64,000 nucleotides of DNA, from NCBI GenBank assembly GCA_948852945.1, contig CAQPBJ010000002.1, positions 1 through 64,000 on the forward strand, in the 5' to 3' direction. This document shows, piece after piece, positions 34,622-43,100 of this stretch (positions are counted from its first letter, which is position 1; every line of letters starts with the position of its first letter). Position numbers and translations under genes: made by a program. This DNA is from an uncultured Clostridia bacterium (GTDB lineage: Bacteria; Bacillota; Clostridia; TANB77; CAG-508). The notes beneath the pieces are model-generated. The model ran no database searches. It was given only the letters and a program-made list of their open reading frames with translations, and had not been told where the DNA came from.

Positions 34622-35164
34622 TTATTTGTTCTCTTCTAATTTTTCCTCGTCTTCAATATCTTCTTCATTGTCAGCTTCATCATCTTCAGAGTCACTGGTA
34701 GGTTCTAATTTCTCTTCTGTATCTACATCTTCACTTTCTGGTTCATCTTCATTTTCAATTGACTCACCATCTGTTTCTACTGGCTCGTCTTCAACTTCGT
34801 TATCTTTATTTTCTTCTACTTTTTCTAGAATATCCTCTTGTTTTATCATTTTTTCAGCTTTAAGATCATTTTTAATATTGACAATTGGAATATTAGCATA
34901 TAAAGCTGGAGCTCCAGTAGTTCCATCTTCATTAGCTTTATTAGTTAATCTAACATCTATCTCTTTTTCATCAACTTCTATATATTTTTTAATAACATCT
35001 ATAATTTCTTGTTTCATTAAATCTAAAAAATCAGCAGATACATTAGCTCTATCTTGCATCAAAACTAAATGTAATCTTTCTTTAGCTGTATCTTTAGAAC
35101 TTTCATCTGCAGTTGGTCCTTGTTTTAAAACCCTCTTAAAGAAAGTTGTTAATCCTTCAAACAT
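34622..35164 (-). CDS. minE: Cell division topological specificity factor MinE with long acidic tail
   Basis: MinE stimulates MinD ATPase and sets division-site placement. Residues 1-~90 are a normal MinE: membrane-targeting N-terminus (MFEGLTTFFKRVLKQG), anti-MinCD helix (ERLHLVLMQDRANVSADFLD) and topological specificity domain (IIDVIKKYIEVDEKEIDVRL). MinE is usually ~90 aa, but this one has 180. The extra ~85 residues are almost entirely Glu, Asp, Ser and Thr and predicted disordered. GGAGG precedes the ATG. It lies between minD (17 nt) and rodA (27 nt). Confidence 0.9.
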   Translation of the reverse strand: MFEGLTTFFKRVLKQGPTADESSKDTAKERLHLVLMQDRANVSADFLDLMKQEIIDVIKKYIEVDEKEIDVRLTNKANEDGTTGAPALYANIPIVNIKNDLKAEKMIKQEDILEKVEENKDNEVEDEPVETDGESIENEDEPESEDVDTEEKLEPTSDSEDDEADNEEDIEDEEKLEENK

Positions 35165-35181
35165 TCTATTACCTCCAGTTT

Positions 35182-35976
35182 TTATTTTTTGCTAAATATT
35201 CTTTTAAACTTAGCAAAGAAACCAGTTTCTTTTCCTGGTACACTAACTTCTATATTTTCTCCTAAAATTCTTCTTGAAATTTCAATATATGCTTTTCCTG
35301 AAGGTGCTTTTTTATTTGAAATAACAGGTTCACCTTTATTAGTTTGAGTTATAATAAATTCATCATCTGGAACAACACCAACAAGGTCAATTGATAATAA
35401 ATCAACGATATCGTCAACATCCATCATTTCACCTTTTTTAACCATTCCAGGACGTAATCTATTAACAATTAATTCTGGATTTTTAATATCAGAAGACTCT
35501 AATAATCCTATAATTCTGTCAGCATCTCTAATAGCTGATATTTCAGCAGTAGTAACAACAATAGCTCTATCAGCACCAACTATAGCATTTTTAAAGCCTT
35601 GTTCTATACCTGCTGGACAGTCTATTAAAATATAATCAAATTCTTCTTTTAATTTAGCAACTAATTCTTTCATTTGCTCTTCATTAATTGCTGTTTTATC
35701 TCTTGTTTGTGCTGCTGGAAGTAAGAATAACTCTTTAAAACGTTTGTCTTTTATTAGAGCTTGTCTTACTTTACATTTTTCTTCTATAACATCTACTATA
35801 TCGTAAACTATTCTATTTTCTAGCCCCATAACAACATCTAAATTTCTTAATCCAATATCTGTATCTACTAAAGCAACTTTTTTACCTGCTAAAGCTAATG
35901 CAGAACCTAAATTAGCTGTAGTCGTAGTCTTTCCTACTCCACCTTTTCCAGATGTTATAACTATAACTTCTCCCAT
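35182..35976 (-). CDS. minD: Septum site-determining ATPase MinD
   Basis: MinD is the membrane-binding ParA-family ATPase of the Min system. The 264 aa start MGEVIVITSGKGGVGKTTTT (deviant Walker A), with DTDIGLRNLDVVMG, the Walker B-like YILIDCPAGIEQGF, and a C-terminal amphipathic helix (GFFAKFKRIFSKK). ATG 35976 is chosen because GGAGG lies just upstream; the longer frame's ATG (35988) sits in that SD region. It is the first gene after its promoter, so minC is not in this operon, although minE and rodA follow. Confidence 0.97.
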   Translation of the reverse strand: MGEVIVITSGKGGVGKTTTTANLGSALALAGKKVALVDTDIGLRNLDVVMGLENRIVYDIVDVIEEKCKVRQALIKDKRFKELFLLPAAQTRDKTAINEEQMKELVAKLKEEFDYILIDCPAGIEQGFKNAIVGADRAIVVTTAEISAIRDADRIIGLLESSDIKNPELIVNRLRPGMVKKGEMMDVDDIVDLLSIDLVGVVPDDEFIITQTNKGEPVISNKKAPSGKAYIEISRRILGENIEVSVPGKETGFFAKFKRIFSKK

Positions 35977-36053
35977 AAAATCCTCCATTTCTTTTTTATT
36001 TTAATTTTAATTTCATGAGCAACTTTTATTCTTTCTCTCTTTTTTACTTTAAT

Positions 36054-36082
36054 ATCTTATATTTTTTTGAGTAAAAAGTCAA
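36054..36082 (-). promoter_or_regulatory. Promoter of minD-minE-rodA
   Basis: On the minus strand TTGACT (36077-36082), 17 bp, then TAAGAT (36054-36059). The TTGACTTTTTAC core is shared with the ftsA promoter. Confidence 0.65.
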
Positions 36083-36089
36083 TGAATAT

Positions 36090-36106
36090 TGTAATATTTT
36101 TGTAAT
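36090..36106 (+). promoter_or_regulatory. WalR-type box upstream of minD
   Basis: TGTAAT (36090-36095), ATTTT, TGTAAT (36101-36106) is a perfect match to TGTWAH-N5-TGTWAH. Half-sites begin 8 and 19 bp from the -35. At ftsA they begin 19, 30 and 41 bp away, which is the same 11-bp register. The 310-bp divergent region 35977-36286 holds this box and the two promoters and no gene. Confidence 0.6.
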
Positions 36107-36197
36107 ATTTTATTTTTCTCTTGCCCGTAATCATTTACCTATTTAGTAAACAAGTTTTTCTATCATTTTTTACAAATTCTTTTCATAAAAATATAGA

Positions 36198-36226
36198 TTG
36201 ATTATTCCCATTTCTTCTTATATAAT
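36198..36226 (+). promoter_or_regulatory. Sigma-A promoter of the 36287 gene and possibly por
   Basis: TTGATT (36198-36203), 17 bp, then TATAAT (36221-36226), 60 bp upstream of the ATG at 36287. Confidence 0.7.
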
Positions 36227-36286
36227 AAGAACACAAAATAAGAGCATAAAATAAACTTGTTACAATATTTATTAAGGAGGAATTAT

Positions 36287-36946
36287 ATGCGTAGAAAGAA
36301 AAAAATGCTTTTAAATCTACTTAAAGTATTGGCTGTTGTAGGAATTGTACTTATAGTATACTTTGCTTTTTTTAAACCTAAAAAGAAAATTGATACTGTA
36401 GCTACAAATAAAACTTCAGAAAAAGCAATTGAATTAGTACCAGTAAATGAAGCTCCTAAAGAAATTGATTTACCAGAAAATATACATTCAGCAGATGAAG
36501 ACACATCTAATAAAACTTATACACCATCAACTGAAAATTCTGATAAATACTTAATTTCAATACTAGCAAATAACAAAGTCACATTATTAATAGGAAATGA
36601 TTCAGAAAAAATAATAGATGAAAATTCACCAATACAAATAGGTGAAGAATATACAGTAAACGGTATTGAATCTGAATTACAAGCAGCTTATTGTTTTAAT
36701 GTAGACGGATATACTTATCCAATTCTTCTTCTACTTTCTCAAAATGGTATAGTAACATACGTAGATACAGAAGAAGGATACAGCACAGGGCAATTTAACG
36801 TATCAGGCAGACTTACTGGAATTCCAGAAATTGAAAACATATATGAAACAACTGTAAAGGAAGACAATAAATCATATGCTTCAGCAGTTTTAATTGGAAA
36901 AGATGGTCAAGGATACGAATTTAAATTAAGCATGATAGGAAAATAA
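36287..36946 (+). CDS. Membrane-anchored extracytoplasmic protein, unknown
   Basis: This encodes 219 aa. The start is ATG 36287, with AAGGAGG 6 nt upstream; the longer frame from 36257 lacks an SD. A basic N-terminus (MRRKKKMLLNLLKVL) leads into one membrane helix (~8-30). A low-complexity linker (~35-95) and a ~120-residue soluble domain follow. The domain is beta-rich (YLISILANNKVTLLIGND, YTYPILLLLSQNGIVTYVD, YASAVLIGKDGQGYEFKLS). I do not recognise the family. It is transcribed divergently from minD and lies 31 nt before porG, so it may be co-transcribed with por by chance of position. Confidence 0.7.
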   Translation: MRRKKKMLLNLLKVLAVVGIVLIVYFAFFKPKKKIDTVATNKTSEKAIELVPVNEAPKEIDLPENIHSADEDTSNKTYTPSTENSDKYLISILANNKVTLLIGNDSEKIIDENSPIQIGEEYTVNGIESELQAAYCFNVDGYTYPILLLLSQNGIVTYVDTEEGYSTGQFNVSGRLTGIPEIENIYETTVKEDNKSYASAVLIGKDGQGYEFKLSMIGK

Positions 36947-36977
36947 TTTCATTTTATAAATAAGGAGGAAAACTAAA

Positions 36978-37559
36978 ATGGAGAACTTAATTGAAATCAG
37001 ATGGCATGGTAGAGGTGGTCAAGGTGCTAAAACAGCTTCTCTTTTACTTGCCGATGCAGCCTTCAACACTGGAAAATATATTCAAGGTTTCCCTGAATAT
37101 GGACCAGAAAGAATGGGTGCACCAATCACAGCTTATAATAGAATAAGCAACACTCCAATAACAATACATAGCAATATTTACGAACCAGATTATGTTGTTG
37201 TAGTTGATGATACTCTATTAGAAACTGTAGACGTTGCAGCAGGACTAAAATCAACAGGGGCAATTGTAATCAACACTACAAAAGATAACGACTATTTAAA
37301 AAATGTCTTAAAAAATTACAATGGTGAAATTTACAAAATTGATGCAAGACAAATTTCTGTAGATGCATTAGGTAAATACTTTCCTAATACACCTATGCTT
37401 GCAGCAATAGTAAAAGTAAGTAAAATTATGACTGACGAAGAATTTTTAAATGACATGATAGGATCATTTAAACACAAATTCGCTAAAAAACCAGAAGTAA
37501 TCGAAGGAAACATGAAAGCTTTAGAAATGGCTTTAAAGCAAATTGAAAAAGTAAATTAG
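36978..37559 (+). CDS. porG: Pyruvate:ferredoxin oxidoreductase, gamma subunit
   Basis: POR oxidatively decarboxylates pyruvate to acetyl-CoA and reduces ferredoxin. This gamma subunit has 193 aa with the family start EIRWHGRGGQGAKTAS, then FPEYGPERMGAPI and VVVDDTLLETVDV. It is first of four tightly spaced genes (gamma-delta-alpha-beta), the order typical of the four-subunit enzyme rather than the single-chain clostridial PFOR. The SD AAGGAGGA precedes the ATG. Pyruvate as substrate is inferred from alpha and beta subunit features; a related 2-oxoacid is possible. Confidence 0.93.
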   Translation: MENLIEIRWHGRGGQGAKTASLLLADAAFNTGKYIQGFPEYGPERMGAPITAYNRISNTPITIHSNIYEPDYVVVVDDTLLETVDVAAGLKSTGAIVINTTKDNDYLKNVLKNYNGEIYKIDARQISVDALGKYFPNTPMLAAIVKVSKIMTDEEFLNDMIGSFKHKFAKKPEVIEGNMKALEMALKQIEKVN

Positions 37560-37572
37560 AAGGAGGCCCAAT

Positions 37573-37872
37573 ATGTCAAAAACAGAAGAACAACTAAATT
37601 CAAAAACACCATACCAAGACCTAACAATTGGTGGAAACATATATACAGCAGGAAATGCCAAAGAATTTAAAACTGGAGATTGGCGTAGTCAAAAACCTGT
37701 ATGGATATCAGAAAAATGTAAACAATGTGGTCTATGCTGGCCAGTATGTCCAGATGACGCAATACCAGTAACAAAAGATAAAAAAAGAACAGATTTCAAT
37801 TATGATGCTTGTAAAGGATGCATGGTATGTGCAAAAGTATGTCCTTTCAAAGCAATAGAAAAGGAGGTTTAA
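37573..37872 (+). CDS. porD: Pyruvate:ferredoxin oxidoreductase, delta subunit (2x[4Fe-4S])
   Basis: This encodes 99 aa. Two ferredoxin motifs are complete: CKQCGLCWPVCP and CKGCMVCAKVCP. They bind two [4Fe-4S] clusters that carry electrons from the TPP site to ferredoxin. The N-terminal ~50 residues resemble other PorD subunits (YQDLTIGG, then WRSQKPVW). It follows porG by 13 nt with AGGAGG and precedes porA by 1 nt, so translation is likely coupled. Confidence 0.95.
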   Translation: MSKTEEQLNSKTPYQDLTIGGNIYTAGNAKEFKTGDWRSQKPVWISEKCKQCGLCWPVCPDDAIPVTKDKKRTDFNYDACKGCMVCAKVCPFKAIEKEV

Positions 37873-37873
37873 T

Positions 37874-39055
37874 ATGGGAATTCGTGAAAGATTAAGTGGA
37901 AACGAAGCTGTAGCAACAGCTATGAAACAAATAAACCCAGACGTAGTAGCAGCCTTCCCTATCACTCCATCAACAGAAATACCTCAATACTTCTCTACTT
38001 TCGTAAGTAACGGTCAAGTAGATACAAACTTCGTAGCTGTTGAAAGTGAACACAGTGCAATGAGCGCTTGTATAGGATCAGAATCAGCTGGAGCTAGAAC
38101 AATGACAGCTACATCAGCAAACGGTTTATCATTAATGTGGGAAATGATTTATATAGCATCAAGTTTAAGATTACCAATAGTAATGTCACTTGTAAACAGA
38201 GCTGTATCAGGACCTTTAAATATTCATAACGACCATTCAGATGCAATGGGAGCTCGTGATAGTGGTTGGATACAACTATTCTCTGAAAACAATCAAGAAG
38301 CATATGATAATACAATAATGGCAAACAGAATTGCAGAACATAAAGACGTTCAATTACCTTTAATGGTATGCCAAGATGGATTTATAACATCACACTCTAT
38401 CGAAAATATAGAATTAATTGAAGATGACAAAGTTAAAAACTTTGTTGGAACATATAACCCAGAACATTACTTATTGGATAAAGAAAATCCAATAGCTGTT
38501 GGACCATTAGACTTACAAGCTTACCTATTCGAACATAAAACTCAACAAGCAATAGCTATGAAAAATGCTAAAAAAGTTATATTAGAAGTATCAGAAGAAT
38601 TTGAAAAAATGACAGGAAGAAAATATGGACTATTTGAAGAATACAAATTAGATGATGCAGAATATGTAATAATATGCATGAACTCAACTGCTGGAACAGC
38701 AAAAGCAACAGCAGATGAACTAAGAAATGAAGGAATTAAAGCTGGTGTACTTAAAGTTAGAGTATTTAGACCATTCCCTGGTGAAGAAATCGCTAAAGCT
38801 GTATCAAAAGCTAAAGCAATAGCTGTATTAGACAAAGCTGATTCACTAAACGGACAAGGTGGAGCTCTTTATGAAGATGTTGTATCAGGAATGTACAACG
38901 AAAAATTAAGTATACCAACAGTAAACTACGTATATGGTATCGGTGGTAGAGATACTACAACAAAAGATATAAGAACAGTTTATAATGATTTAATGAAACT
39001 AGAAGACAAACCAGCAAACCCATATAGATATTTAGGATTAAGGGGGGATAAATAA
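37874..39055 (+). CDS. porA: Pyruvate:ferredoxin oxidoreductase, alpha subunit
   Basis: This encodes 393 aa. It opens with RLSGNEAVATAMKQINPDVVAAFPITPSTEI. ESEHSAMSACIGSESAGART and TATSANGLSLMWEM follow. The segment NRAVSGPLNIHNDHSDAMGARD, preceding SGWIQLF, is typical of pyruvate-specific PorA. The C-terminal domain has VRVFRPFPGEEI and LDKADSLNGQGGALYEDV. AAGGAGG lies at the porD end. Its stop overlaps the porB start by 1 nt (TAATG). Confidence 0.95.
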   Translation: MGIRERLSGNEAVATAMKQINPDVVAAFPITPSTEIPQYFSTFVSNGQVDTNFVAVESEHSAMSACIGSESAGARTMTATSANGLSLMWEMIYIASSLRLPIVMSLVNRAVSGPLNIHNDHSDAMGARDSGWIQLFSENNQEAYDNTIMANRIAEHKDVQLPLMVCQDGFITSHSIENIELIEDDKVKNFVGTYNPEHYLLDKENPIAVGPLDLQAYLFEHKTQQAIAMKNAKKVILEVSEEFEKMTGRKYGLFEEYKLDDAEYVIICMNSTAGTAKATADELRNEGIKAGVLKVRVFRPFPGEEIAKAVSKAKAIAVLDKADSLNGQGGALYEDVVSGMYNEKLSIPTVNYVYGIGGRDTTTKDIRTVYNDLMKLEDKPANPYRYLGLRGDK

Positions 39056-40011
39056 TGGCATACAATTTACAAGAAGTAATGGCAAATAAACCTTCAAGAC
39101 TAACATCAGGACACAGAATGTGCGCAGGATGTGGAGCACCTGGTGTAGCTAGAATGATACTAAGAGCCTTAAAACCAGAAGACCATGCTGTAATAGCAAA
39201 TGCTACAGGATGTATGGAGGTTTCTACATTTATATATCCATATACAGCTTGGACAGATTCATTTATACATACAGCTTTTGAATGTGCTGGTGCTACTCTA
39301 TCAGGGGCAGAAGCAGCATATCAATCAATGAAAAAACAAGGAAAATTACCACAAGATGTAGATACAAAATTTATCGCATTTGGTGGTGACGGCGGAACTT
39401 ATGATATAGGACTTCAAAGTTTATCAGGAGCAATGGAAAGAGGTCATGACATGGTATATGTATGTTATGACAACGGTGCATACATGAACACAGGTATACA
39501 GCGTTCATCTGCAACACCAAGATTTGCAGACACTACTACTTCTCCTGCTGGTTCAGTAGTTCCTGGAAAAATGCAAAACAGAAAAGATTTAACAAAAATC
39601 ATGGCAGAACATCATTTACCATATGTTGCTCAAACATTAGCAATGATGAACTTCAAAGATTTATATGAAAAATCAGAAAAAGCTATATATACAGAAGGTC
39701 CAGCATTCTTAAATGTATTAGCTCCATGTCCACGTGGATGGGGATATAATACAGAAGATTTAATGCAAATAAATAAATTAGCAGCAGACACATGTTATTG
39801 GCCTTTATATGAAGTTGTAGATGGTGTATATCATGTAACATACAAACCACCAAAGAAATTACCTATCGAAGAATTTTTACGTCCTCAAAAACGTTTTAAA
39901 CACATGTTTAAACCAGGTAACGAATGGATGATTGAAGAATTCCAAAAAGAAGTTGATAGACGTTGGCAAGAATTATTAGACTTAGAAGAAATGACAAATA
40001 AAGGTGAATAA
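39055..40011 (+). CDS. porB: Pyruvate:ferredoxin oxidoreductase, beta subunit (TPP-binding)
   Basis: This encodes 318 aa. The subunit binds thiamine diphosphate and one [4Fe-4S] cluster. It shows MCAGCGAPGVAR, NATGCMEVST, the TPP/Mg motif FGGDGGTYDIGLQSLSGA followed by YDNGAYMNTGIQRS, and LNVLAPCPRGWGYNTED. Cysteines at CAGC and further downstream fit cluster ligation. It is last in the operon and is followed at once by a strong terminator. Confidence 0.95.
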   Translation: MAYNLQEVMANKPSRLTSGHRMCAGCGAPGVARMILRALKPEDHAVIANATGCMEVSTFIYPYTAWTDSFIHTAFECAGATLSGAEAAYQSMKKQGKLPQDVDTKFIAFGGDGGTYDIGLQSLSGAMERGHDMVYVCYDNGAYMNTGIQRSSATPRFADTTTSPAGSVVPGKMQNRKDLTKIMAEHHLPYVAQTLAMMNFKDLYEKSEKAIYTEGPAFLNVLAPCPRGWGYNTEDLMQINKLAADTCYWPLYEVVDGVYHVTYKPPKKLPIEEFLRPQKRFKHMFKPGNEWMIEEFQKEVDRRWQELLDLEEMTNKGE

Positions 40012-40020
40012 AATATATAA

Positions 40021-40050
40021 AAGCATCTCAAAAATGAGGTGCTTTTCTCT
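40021..40050 (+). terminator. Terminator of the por operon
   Basis: AAGCATCTCA, an AAAA loop and TGAGGTGCTT form a 10-bp stem with one G-T pair, followed by TTCTCTT. It starts 9 nt after the porB stop. Confidence 0.8.
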
Positions 40051-40098
40051 TATTGTGAGTCAAGTTATTTTTTGACAACCTCATTAACACATAAGTAA

Positions 40099-40122
40099 AG
40101 GCGGAGATTTTATTCTCCGCCT
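40099..40122 (-). terminator. Terminator of giant adhesin 2
   Basis: AGGCGGAGA (40099-40107) pairs perfectly with TCTCCGCCT (40114-40122). The same stem, loop type and flanking TTATTTT occur after adhesins 1 and 3. Confidence 0.7.
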
Positions 40123-40171
40123 CTTATTTTACCTATAGCTTCATTTTAATAATTAATACAGTACCCTATTT

Positions 40172-43100
40172 TTATTTTTTGCTATTCTCTTTTTTGATAA
40201 TGAAAGTTACTGTTATTCCTAAGATTACAAATATAGCTAATATTGCAAGTTTTACAATAGTATTATCATCTTCGCTACCAGTTTGAATTGAGATTACTAA
40301 ATCTGCTTTATCCTCGTTATCATCTGTACTTATCTCTTCAAATCCTGCTTCGTTACTTACTTTTACTATTTGTGCTATATTTTCTTTCATTCCTAAGTTG
40401 TTTTCTGATGGATTCCATCTCATTACAACTGTGTATGCTCTTTCTTGTCCTGCTTCTAAGTCGTCTACACTTAAGATTGCTGTATCTTCATGTACTACCC
40501 AATCTTTGTTATCAGCTTCGCTCATTGTCATTCCTGTTGGAATATTTTCAATTAACTCTGCTCCACCTCTTAGTTCTCCTGTATTCATTACTTTTATTTC
40601 ATATGTAACTACTACGTCTGCTGTTGCTACATTATTTTTGTTTAATTCTAATTTTCCTACATTTCCGTTGATTGATAGCACTTGACCATTATAAGAAATC
40701 TCTTTTACTACTTTGTCTACTTTTAAGTTAAACGCTTTTTTCTTGTAGTAGTAATCAACTCTTATATCTTCTGCTATCATAGTTCCTTTACTGTTTGTTG
40801 GTATTTCTACTAAGTTATAATATTTAATTTCTTTTTGTACTGTTGTGTATTCATCTTTTTCATGTCCTTCTATGATTTCTTCTGCTGCTAATTTCTCTTT
40901 CGTATCTATATCATAGTAGTTTGTAATAACTTTAGCTGGTCTTATATAATAGTAAATAACTTCTGTAATATCATCAAACATTGTTCCTTCTTTGTTAGTT
41001 GGAACTTCTACTAATTCGTATCCTGGTATTTCTTTTTCTTCTGTAGTATATTTGTCACCTTTATGTCCATCTATTACTTCTTTTGGCACAATTTCTTCTC
41101 CTGTTATTTTATCTACGTATTTTACTTCTACCTTAGCTTTTCTACTGTAGTAATATGTTACAACAATTTCTTCTTCTGTCATTTTACCTGTAGCATTTTC
41201 TGGATATCTTTCTCTTACTAATTCATAAGATGGAATTACTTTTTCTTTTGTCTCATAGTCATCTCCTATATATCCCTCATATCTTGTTTCTTCTACTAGT
41301 GGCTCATTAGTTAATACATCTAAATGTCTTTCTACTACACCAGCTGATTGTTTTATGTAATAGTATTTAACTACTATATCTTCTTTTGTCATTGTTCCAT
41401 TAGAATTTTCAGGTACTTGAATTAATTTATATCCATCAAATTCTTTTTCTTCTGTAGTATAATAATCACCTTCATGTCCTTCTTCTTCAGTATCTACAGT
41501 TATTTTCTCACCTGTTGCTTTATCAATATATTGTGTTGTAACTTTTGCTCTATGGATATAATAATATGTTACTGTTATAGGGTCTACAGTCATTGTTCCT
41601 TCACTGTTTAGCGGTAATCTTTCTTCTACTAGGTCATATCCTGTAAATTCTTTAGATGGGATATTATACTCATCTCCTTCGTTTCCTTCATGAGTTCCAT
41701 TGTATAATATATCTCCACTAATTACGTCTATATGTTGTTCGATTACACCTGCTGAAATATGTAAATAGTAGTATTTTAATACTATTTCTTCTTTTGTCAT
41801 ATTTACAGTTTTTTCTTCTGGTTCTTGTACTAATATATAGTTTTCAAATGTTTTTGTTTCTGTTACAAATTCATCTCCAACTAGACCTTCATCAGTTCTT
41901 TCATCTAGTATCTCTCCTGTTGTTATATCAATATATTGAACTGTTGCTCTAGTATTCTTTAAGTAATAGTAGATTACTGTTAATGGCTCAACTTCAAGTT
42001 GTCCTGTAGTATTACCACTATTTTCAACTAAAGTATATCCTTCGATTTCTTTAGCGTCTGTTCTGTAGTTTTCACCTACTTTACCAGTTTGTTTTTCTGG
42101 TTTTGCAAGTTCGATATCTGTATCTTTTTCTAGATAGTAGATATTTAATACAGCATCTCTAACTGCATAATAGTAAGTAACTTCAATAACTTCTTCAGTC
42201 ATTATACCTATTGCATTTGCAGGTGTTTCAACTAATGCATACTTAATTGGAACGTCTGTTGCAGCTTTTGTTGTATATTCAGAATCGATTAATCCTTCTA
42301 TCTCAACATCTTCACTTAATTTATTAGTTGTTCCTTCTTCATAGTGGTGAACAATTACTTTTGTTGATTTTAGTTTGTAATAGTAAATTACAATTGTTTG
42401 TTCTTCTGTCATTGTTCCAGTTGCATTTACTGGAGCTTGAGCTAGTTCATATTTGCTTGGTAAGTTTTCTGCCACCGTTGTTTCATATTCATCTCCAACT
42501 TTACCTGTAACAGTTACATCTTCTGCAACTTTTGTTTCTGTTCCTTCTAAGTAGTGATGTACTATTACTGAAGCATCTTTTAATTTATAATAATAAATTA
42601 CAGTTATTTGTTCTTCTGTCATAGTTCCTATTTTATTTTCAGGTTCTTCCACTAATTCATATCTACTTGGTATGTCATCTGCTACAGTTGTTTCATATTC
42701 ATCATCTACACTTCCATCTATTATTACATCTTCTGATAATCTCTCTGTTGTTCCTTCAATATAATGATGTACTACTACTTTAGCTTCTTTTAACTTGTAA
42801 TAATATGTTACTACTATTTCATCTTCTGTCATTGTACCAGTCGCATTTTCAGGAATTTCAACTAACTCATACTTACTTGGTATATCATCTGCTACTATTG
42901 TTTCATATTCATCATCTACTTTTCCTTCTATTATTACATCTTCTGATAATTTTTCTTCTGTTCCTTCTAAATAATGATGCACCACTACAGATGTAAGTTT
43001 CTTGAATGATACTACAACTTCCTTGTCCTCATCTACTTCTGTAAACTTATCTAACAATACAGTTCCATCTTCTTGTTCAACAAACCTTACTTCTTCACCA

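Noticed and set aside
34626..35195. Serine-rich plus-strand ORF opposite minE
   Set aside because: It is the antisense reading of the acidic GAA/GAT-rich tail. It has no SD and an implausible low-complexity sequence.
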